From: Moniliella sp. 'wahieum'
Taxonomy: Eukaryota > Basidiomycota > Moniliellomycetes > Moniliellales > Moniliellaceae
Assembly (NCBI GenBank): GCA_003971905.1
Contig: RSEE01000008.1
Span: 434,001 to 498,000, forward strand
Direction: 5' to 3'
DNA: 64,000 nt
Under the pieces are notes generated by a model. It was given only the letters and a program-made list of their open reading frames with translations, made no database searches and was not told the origin of the DNA. A program made the position numbers and the translations under genes. Each line of letters opens with the position of its first letter. Positions within the stretch are counted from its first letter, which is position 1. Positions 56,189 through 64,000 of this stretch are shown piece by piece.

Positions 56189-59100
56189 ATGGCACCGCGA
56201 AGCCAGCAGCAGTCGCTCCTCGGCTTCTTTGGCTCCTCCACCCCCGCCCAGCGCTCCCCCCGTCGCATCCCTCCCGACACCCACTGTCCACGGAGCGCTG
56301 AAGCCCACTCCTGCTGCGCGCACGCCCGCCCCAGCGGCTGCCCCGGTCGCTTCTCCCCCGCTCTCCTCGCCCACTCACCCCCCCGGCCTCTCCTCGTCCA
56401 GCACGGCGGACTCCTCCGACGAACATTCTGTGCGTGTCTGTCTCTCTCTCCCTCGCACGCGCATGTACTGTACTAACCCGGGTGCATGCAGGAACCGAGA
56501 CGCCTGAAGCGTCCCTCTGGTGTCTCAAGCCGTGCATCCAAGCGCTCAAAGATTGTCATCAGCGACGACGAATCTGATGCGGAGTTGCCTGAGCCTGAGC
56601 CTACTCCCTCCGTTCCCGCCCTTCCGTTCCCGTCACCCCTCGTCCGCAAGCGCTACCCTTCAAGGCCCAGCTGTTCGCCCCGCAATCGAAGCCTTCGGTG
56701 CGTCATCCCCCCCTCCCCCCCCCATCATCATCATGCCTGAATGTGTCATGCTGATTGACTTGATAGACGCCTATCGCACGTACCCCGAGCAACAAGGACG
56801 CCGCCGACCAACCCTTCTCTTTCCTCGTTGATGTTCGCGACAAGGAGGGAAACCGCCCCAACGATCCCGAGTACGACCCCGTACGCTCTACATTCCTCCT
56901 TCGGCGTGGAATGAGTTTTCTCCGTTTGAAAAGCAGTTTTGGGGAATCAAGCAGGAACACTACGATACCGTGCTCTTTTTCCAAAAGGGCAAGTTCTATG
57001 AACTGTACGAGGAGGATGCCCTCATTGGCCACCGCGAGTTTGATCTCAAGCTCACCGACCGCGTCAAGATGAAGATGGTCGGCGTACCGGAAAGCTCATT
57101 TGATTTGTTTGCTGCCAAATTCCTTGCCCTCGGCTACAAAGTGGGGCGGGTTGACCAGTGCGAGACGGCGGTTGCGCGGGGCATGCGTGCGCCCAAAGGA
57201 CCCAAAGATGGCGGACTGGTCACCCGAGAACTGCGTCACGTATTGACTACCGGGACGATTGTGGATCCCTCGGCATTGCAAGATGAGCTCAACAGTTACT
57301 GCGTCTCGATCAAAGAACATATCGATTGGCGGGCCGATCCGCAAGCCAATCATCCTTCGCTAGGGATCTGCGCCTTGGACGCCAGCACAGCCCAGTTTGA
57401 GCTCATGCACATCCTCGACGATGCAACGCGACCGCAACTGGAGACCAGGCTCCGCTCGCTTCGGATCAAGGAGCTGTTGTACGAAAAGGGTGCCCTGTCC
57501 GAGCCCACTCTTCAACTAGTCCGGGGTTGTCTGCCAGCCTCGTGTCGCATCACCATGCTTAAGCCCGGAAAAGAGTTTCCTTCGTCGGCACAGGCCAAGG
57601 CCAAGCTGGATCAGCTCTTCCCTGAGAGAGATTACCCCGATGCAGTTGAAGCTCTGCTGGAACAAGATGAGGCTATGGCTTCGCTCGGGGCGATGCTTAA
57701 CTACCTTGAAACGCTCAATCTTGACAAGGATCTTGTGCGGAGCAGAAATTTCGACCTGTACGATCCCTTACGCCGAGGAGAGTGCATGACACTCGACGCG
57801 CAAAGCTTGACCCACCTCAACGTGCTTCAGAATGATCAAGGAGAAGCGACGGGCACACTGCATACGCTGCTCAATCGTTGCGTCACCCCCTTTGGAAAGA
57901 GATTGTTCAAGCAATGGCTCGTCTCTCCCTTGGCCAAGGCGGAGCTGATCAATGATCGGCTCGATGCAGTGGAGGACTTGCTCTCCGATGAACGCTTCCA
58001 TGACGACTTTCATCGCTTTGCCCTCCGCATGCCCGACATTGAGCGTAGCCTGGCCCGGATCTTTGCAGGCAAGGTCACATCCCGCGACTTTCTTGCTGTT
58101 CTCACTGCCTTGGATAAGTTTGATGCTGCGTTTGAAGCATTGCAGGCCGCCGCTCAAGGGCATGCACACGATGCTGTACGCAACCTCTTGGCCGACTCTC
58201 TCCCTCTCCAGGATGTGATCCGCGATGTGCAAGCCAAGTTTAGCGTGGGAAAGGACGGGACATTCGAGCCCCTACCAGGACAGGACGCGGAATATGATGC
58301 AGCGTTCGCTGCGTTGCAGGAGGTGGAGCGGGCGCTCGAGCTTGAGCGTACGGCGATGGCCAAGCAAGTCCTTGTGCCGTTATCGCAAGCCGTGTTTAAG
58401 CACATTGGATCGAAAGACATTTACCAACTTGAATTGCCTCGAACTGTCAAGGTGCCCCCCAACTGGGTCACCATGAGCTCGACTAAAGCAGTGCATCGGC
58501 ACTACAGCCCTACCTTACGGGCTCTGGTGCAAAAACTCAAGAGGCACGTGAAACGCGCCTGGCGGCCTTGAGGGAGTTTTCGATGCGCTTGTTTGATGCC
58601 TTTACGACACACGCCGACTTGTTCCGTCACAATGTTGCGCTCGTAGCCCAGATCGATTGTTTGTTGAGTCTGGCCAAAGCGAGCCAGGCCATGGGTCAGC
58701 CCCTCTGCCGCCCTACCATCATTGATGCCCCGCAAGCCTCGTTTGAGTTTGAGACGCTTCGCCACCCTTGCCTTGCCGAACTTGCCCACGGTGAGTTTAT
58801 TCCCAACAATGTTGCTCTCGGGCGCGAAGGCGGACACGAAGAGTTGATGGTGCTTACGGGTGGCAACATGGCTGGAAAGAGCACAACAGCTCGAACCGCT
58901 GCAACTGCTGTCATTCTGGCCCAGGTGGGATGTCTCCTGCCGGCGAGCAAGGCCCGATTGGCCCCCGTTGACCGCATCGCGTCGCGGATGGGGGCCAATG
59001 ATCAACTCTTCCGCCAAAACTCGACGTTTATGGTCGAGATGCTGGAGACGTCACGAATCGTGGAACAGTGCACGCCGCGTTCCTTGGTAATCCTCGATGA

Positions 59101-59615
59101 GCTGGGACGAGGAACATCAACGTTTGATGGCCAAGGGATTGCCTATGCCGTGCTGCATCACCTGGTCATGCGGACGCGCTGCATTGGTTTCTTCCTTACT
59201 CACTACACCTCCCTCGCTCGGGACTTTGCCTCCTACCCGCGCATTGCCAATCGGCATATGCAGGTCCTCGTAGACCCGGCACGGGACGACGTGACGTTTA
59301 CCTACGAACTGGTCCCGGGCGTGGCTGAATCTTCCTACGGAACCCAAGTCGCTGCCTTGGCGGGCTTGCCACGGGAGGTGACCGACCGCGCTGCCGTGGT
59401 GGCCTCCGAGTTTGAAGCTGCGTCAACGACCGAACAGAGCGCGCGGACTGTCTCTCGCTTTGCCATGGGCGCCCTCTCTGACTTTGCCTACCTGGTTGGA
59501 CTGGGGCAGGGCACAGCCCAAGTGGGCCCCGAGGAAAAGGCGAAGGATCAACGTTGCTGACGAGCTGCTGTTGTCTCAATTGGACGTGCTAAGTGAGACG
59601 GTCACGGCTCAGTAA
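56189..59615 (+). CDS. MSH6: DNA mismatch repair protein MSH6
   Basis: Partner of MSH2 in MutSalpha, recognising base-base mismatches and small loops in the nucleus. ATG 56189; a PCNA-interacting box QQSLLGFF lies at residues 6-13. Introns 56431-56491 (61 nt, TACTAAC) and 56698-56766 (69 nt). Then the MSH6 core: FLVDVRDKEGNRPNDPEYDP, mismatch-binding FFQKGKFYELYEED (Phe-x-Glu, about 56985), FDLKLTDRVKMKMVGVPE, the lever/clamp helices, Walker A TGGNMAGKST (58860), DRIASRMGANDQLF, Walker B LVILDELGRGTSTFDG (59090) and TELVPGVAESSYGTQVA-type helix-turn-helix sequence. Frame breaks near 56245, 56650, 56880 (CCCC for CCCCC), 58540 (GAGG for GGAGG) and 59535; after the last, the end reads INVADELLLSQLDVLSETVT to TAA 59615. 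Walker A has Gly where Pro is usual. Confidence 0.9.
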
Positions 59616-60101
59616 CCGTTTGCTACCCTTCTGATCTCGTTCTTCCATCCTTCCGTTCTTCCATTCTTTCTTTCCACCACTTCCCGTCCTTTTCATCCTC
59701 TCCATCCTCAACCATTATCCCTGTTCCTTCTTTTCGCCCCCTTGCCTCTCTGCCTGCCGAAAGTCAACAGCCCGGCAAGTGCATACAATTGCTGATGCTC
59801 CCGTAAAATGTATGGCCCGTAGCATTTCAAACACTTCGAAGTATGTTGATCAAATACAGCAAAGGCTGCACGAAACCAAGAAAGGGTGGGAAAAAAATGA
59901 GTAGATTGACAGTAACATAGGTAACCGCATAACTTGGATGCACACGCAGAGACCTGAGATGATGGATTGATGGGGGAGCAGAACCTAGGGAACGCGACAG
60001 GCGTGATGAATTTGGTTAAACGGGTTAAAGCGAGTCATCAACAGCCATCCAGAAGAGTAGAAAAGGGGAAGAGCAAGAAGCGCGAACCACAAAATGAATC
60101 T
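59616..60101. other. 3' region between convergent genes
   Basis: Pyrimidine-rich TTCTTCCATTC-type tract at 59630-59700. No gene. Confidence 0.5.
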
Positions 60102-63100
60102 TCAAGGACCCACTGCAGCGAATTTAGCCAGGACATCAATAATGTTGGCTGGAAGGTCCACGTGCCAATGGGCAATCGTTTTCTTGTCGCGGGGCCAACA
60201 GTGACCGTGTAGAGACTGAACGGGTGTCCCGACTCGAGGAAGGGCATCGGGCTAACGGTACCACCAGGGTGCGATGAGGCAGGTGCGCGAGAATAATTTC
60301 GTGCCATCGCCGTCTCCCACGGGTGCGGGACCAAGTCGTCATCTGACGCACCAAAGTCCTCACACAGCGGCATCGTCCTTTTGAATCTTGTTCTCAATCG
60401 CCTCTTCGCGTGGGTCCAGATCGGGGGAGTGGTGCCGTCGACCCACTCCGGATTCAAACGGCCTCGTTCGCGTTTTCGGGTGCTCCAGCGGGCTCTGCCA
60501 GACCCTCCAGCATGGGCGAAGCAGGACTGCGGGGCCGACTGGAGGAGACAGCATTGCCAGCTTTCCCCAGCCCGGTTGACTGCCGTCAGCGCACGGAACA
60601 TGTCCTCATCCGTCTTGTCGTCCCCAGCGCATAGGACAAACTGAGCAGAGGGATGAGCAGCAAGGATGCGCTTGACAATCTCTCCCTTGTTCACCGCGAG
60701 CGGGCGAACCTCAAGGTTTTTCTTGCCGACCATGACCTCAATTGGCAAACTGTTGAAACTCAACATGTTCTCGAGGTGTGCTTGGCATTCCTTGGCTTGG
60801 AACGAGCCAAAGTCGGGGTCGAGCCGCGGTAGTGCCACGTAATAGAACTCTTCTTCTCCTCGATGCGGAGCCCGCAGTGCGCTGAAAAAGGATGTTAGTA
60901 TCAAGTCAAATGCGAACCAAAAAAGGAGAAGCAAAGGAAAACATACCTCAGTGTAGTACTCAAAGATGGCTCGGATGTCTTTTTTCCAGGTCATGTCAAG
61001 GTCCTTGGTAATGTTGATCCATGGCTGGCCCGCGCCGGGCTCCTTGATGAAGGAGCCATGCTCGGCCGAGAACCCAATGTTGTCCAGATGCCCCAAGTGT
61101 TGGCTGAGGAACTTTTGGTCGCGACCCGAGATGATAAAGATCACATTCCGTGGGTCGGCACTGAGCTGGGCCAGCGTTTTAATCAGTCGGTCGGAGGGCA
61201 AGGCCATTTCAGGCACGCGCACAATTGGCGTCAACGTCCCATCGTAGTCCAACATAATCAACCGTTGACCCGATCCACCTGGGTTGGATCCCACCGCCGC
61301 CACCCAATCCGACTGGATGGCCTTCAGGTCCAGCTCGGGGGTGAGGTGAGACGTCTCTTCTCCATGCAGCAGGTGAACCATCTGACGAATCAAAGTAGCT
61401 GCCCAAGTATGCGAGGTGTGCAGAGTGACTTGGTCGTAGGCGTGACGGTGGCGCAGCTCCTTCTCTTCCGGGCCGATGGTGAGACCTTCGTTGATCGCCT
61501 TGGCCACCCCCACGTGTTCCAGGGGTTGACTTGGATCGCAGTGCGCAGCCGACTGGCAGTGCCGGTAAACTCGGAAAGGACGAGGGGAGACTTTTTGCCG
61601 TACTGCTCTTGGCAAATGACATATTCCATCGACGTTGCGTTCATCCCGTCCCGCACCGACGTGACCAAGGCCAAGTCGGCCACACTCAACAGAGCAAAGT
61701 ACTCGTCTCGGTCAACGATCTGGTGGTAGTGGTGAACCGGGGCAAAGGACAAGGAACCAAACTCCGAGTTAATCTGGGACACGAGCTCGCTCACCTCCCG
61801 CTCCAGCGCGGGCGAGTCGTGCACCGCAGGCGCAGTGACTTGGATCAAGACCACTTTGCCTCTCCACTCGGGTACTCGTCCAGCAGCTTCTTGAACGCTT
61901 GCATCTTTTGCGCCACCCCACGTACCACATCCAACTTGTCCCGACCAACAATGATCTTTTTGTCCTTGTACATCCGCTTGAACGCCTCGATCTTTGGCAC
62001 CACACCAGGCGACATGGCTTCACTCGCGATGCGCGCCGCGTCAATCCCTACCGGGTTGTAGCTGATTGAAGTAACTTGACCATTCGTCGACTCAACAGTG
62101 TTGAAAGAGGCATCGAACCCACACACGCGAATGCACGAAGACAAGAAGTGGCGCGAGTAGGAGAAGGCTTGGAAGCAGGCCAAGTCGGCGCCAAGCATTC
62201 CCTCAAGAATCTCAGTCCGCTTGGGCAGGCAACGGAACACTTCACTCGAAGGGAAGGGTGCGTGCATAAAGAACGTAATGTGAGCGTCGGGAACCAGCGT
62301 GCGCAGCATCTTGGGCACCAAGAGAAGGTGATAATCGTGCACAATGACCATGTCTCCGGGCTGGTACTCTTGCGCTACACGCTGGGCAAACGCCTCATTC
62401 GCCTTGTAGTACGTCCCACGTTGAATTGTCCCAAGTCGAGCATTGACCGGGTTGACATCCTCCCACAAAAGGTAGTGCAGGAGAGGCCAAGAACCGTTTT
62501 GCAGTACCCCTCATAGAAACCGTGGGCCACCTTGGAGTCCATCCAGACCGGAACGTACTTGATCCCATGGGCCTCGTCCCCACCAAGCTGTACTTGTTCC
62601 TCAAACTCTTCCCTCCGCTCCTCTTTGGCCGCTGATGTGGCAGTGCGGAAGAGCTTGTGAAACGAGAGGGGGCAACGGACTCAGGCACCGTCTTAGACTT
62701 CAATAACGGGAGGACTGCTTCGGCGTGGGATTTGGTGCAGCGGACTCGGGGCCGTCCGTGCTCTCAGCATTGAAAGAGTCAATGCCCGGGCTTTCCAGAT
62801 CGCTCAGCGCCTTTTCGATCTGTTCCTTCTCCTCGTCGGTTAACTGGGCAGTCTCCGTACGCACGTCACCCAGCGCCTTGGACGCAAAGACAATGTCGCC
62901 GGGCCAACCAATAAAAGTCTGCTTGTGGGTCATGCATAGGCTGCGTACACCACTGTTAATGGCCGTGTGGCCACGGCGAGGAGTGAACACCCACTTCTCC
63001 GAGGTGAACGTGCTGTCCCGTGGCTCGGACGAATACGTCGCTTCAAAGTCTTCTCCCGGAGCGGCAGAAGAAGGCTCCGTGGAGGATAAAGGGCCGGTAG

Positions 63101-64000
63101 AAGAGGGTTCGTCGTGGCTCTTCACTTCATTGCGCAAGCCGGTCGGCGGAGCCAGAGGACCCTGAGCATCGTTCAAGCACCGTTCGGTGAGTGCGGGCTG
63201 GCATGATCAGAGCTTATCGGCGGCGTATCCATCGGGGTGAACCGGTCCTTGAGATCATCCGTCTGCAGGTGCGCGTCGTTGGGATCAGCCGCATCGTGAT
63301 CCATCCAGGCCCGCCGGCCCGCACAGGCCTTGGCTCGCTGTTGGTTTTCCTCAAACAAGGCGTACATGTCTTGCCCTTCGAGGCCATGAAGCGCCATGTG
63401 AGAGGCCTGGTTGTCGACGTCACCTTTCTGGGCAGGTAGACCGTGTCCCTGCGGACATCTTCATGTGCATATCCGTCAGGATCGCTTCACGGCGAGCATC
63501 CGCCGCCCGAGCTACATTCCGGGATCGGGATGCTGCAGCAATGGCAGCCATGTTCTGCCGGGCCTCTTCCTGCTCTTGCTGAAGACGTTCATATTCCACC
63601 TCGGCAGCCGCATGAACCACAAAGGGAATGGAGTGGCTCACGTGAATGATACGGCCGGAGAGCGGGGTGTGGCCCATCTGGTTCGAATAGGCCTGCTCCA
63701 ACTCGGCGAGGGAGGAGCGGATTTGGCTGATAGTTTCGAACTGAGGCCACTCATCCTTTGGGTTGAGGTGAACATCGGCAGCAGCCGCAATGTTTTCGAT
63801 GCTGTTCTTGTGCGGGTGGCTGCCGACGCTCGTTCGGTAGGTACTTCCGGCGGACTGTGGCAGAGCATGAGATCCAAGGGAGAAGGAAAGCTTGATGGAG
63901 TATGCGATCCATGTTGAGGTACATTAACCTCACTTATCGTAGGCGAGGGAGGCGGGGCGAGCGTCTCCAACCCTGACAGCGAGGCAATCGTGGGGGGTAA
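60102..64000 (-). CDS. TPS2: Trehalose-6-phosphate synthase/phosphatase complex subunit, TPS2-like (5' truncated)
   Basis: Enzyme of trehalose synthesis; dephosphorylates trehalose-6-phosphate in the TPS complex (cytosol). The 5' end lies beyond the right edge. N-terminal region: disordered, then SGRIIHVSHSIPFVV (63640), a long charged helix, KWVFTPRRGHTAINSGVRSL and GWPGDIVFASKALG (62900). Synthase-like GT20 domain: MVIVHDYHLLLVPKML, FFMHAPFPSSEVFRCLPKR, ISYNPVGIDAAR, KIIVGRDKLDVVRGV, LALVTSVRDGMNATSMEYV. HAD phosphatase domain: LDYDGTLTPIV with both Asp (about 61250), FIISGRDQKFL, GDDKTDEDMF (60610). Intron 60882-60946 (65 nt). The end reads HVDLPANIIDVLAKFAAVGP, stop TGA at 60102. Eight or more one-base frame breaks. 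Intact DxDGT and GDDxTDED favour TPS2 over the regulatory TPS3/TSL1. Confidence 0.87.

Noticed and set aside
1-64000. Secondary-metabolite or other functional gene cluster
   Set aside because: Neighbouring genes belong to unrelated housekeeping pathways; no backbone synthase or shared theme.

Overview
This is a 64 kb piece of a eukaryotic, fungal nuclear genome. Evidence: short GT..AG introns (about 43-80 nt, several with a CTAAC-type branch site), GC-rich coding sequence, and fungal protein families: a velvet factor, a DASH subunit Dad3, NST1, a KIN4-type kinase, the CYS-3-like bZIP family, and a TPS2-type trehalose enzyme. Low intron density together with NRDE2, velvet and DASH points to a basidiomycete; intron-poor GC-rich genes and very abundant 7-bp intergenic repeats remind me of Ustilaginomycotina (smuts and relatives). 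The species is not identified.

Layout. 0-0.7 kb: 3' end of a sugar transporter. 0.7-4.6 kb: gene-poor, with decayed or frameshifted coding remnants. 4.6-15.5 kb: acidic low-complexity protein, velvet factor (minus) divergent from NRDE2 (plus), membrane-anchored TAP-like alpha/beta hydrolase, and a GH5 glucan 1,3-beta-glucosidase (minus). 15.5-21 kb: repeat-rich accessory stretch with a gag-like ORF and unrecognised fragments. 21-34 kb: bZIP factor, PhyH dioxygenase, B-type cyclin, NST1, COG7. 34-45 kb: GNAT acetyltransferase, KIN4-like kinase, small possibly mitochondrial protein, carboxypeptidase Y-type S10 peptidase, then a minisatellite and gene fragment. 45.6-64 kb: Dal5-like permease, hypothetical gene, very large DUF1769 protein, DAD3, glycine-rich protein, MSH6, and the 5'-truncated trehalose-6-phosphate synthase/phosphatase.

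The genes are not an obvious pathway or cluster. They are mostly housekeeping: cell cycle and spindle (cyclin B, KIN4, DAD3), DNA repair (MSH6), Golgi traffic (COG7), RNA surveillance (NRDE2), stress (TPS2, NST1), wall and secreted hydrolysis (GH5, S10), nutrient uptake (two MFS carriers) and regulation (velvet, bZIP).

Two window-wide observations matter most. First, about 14 conserved genes carry one or more single-base frame breaks, typically one base missing from a short homopolymer, while the rest of the reading stays conserved. This looks like assembly indel error rather than decay, so many CDS coordinates below span frame breaks and are not single open frames. Second, intergenic DNA is full of short tandem arrays with different unit sequences but nearly always the same 7-bp period. 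I saw no CRISPR, rRNA or convincing tRNA gene.
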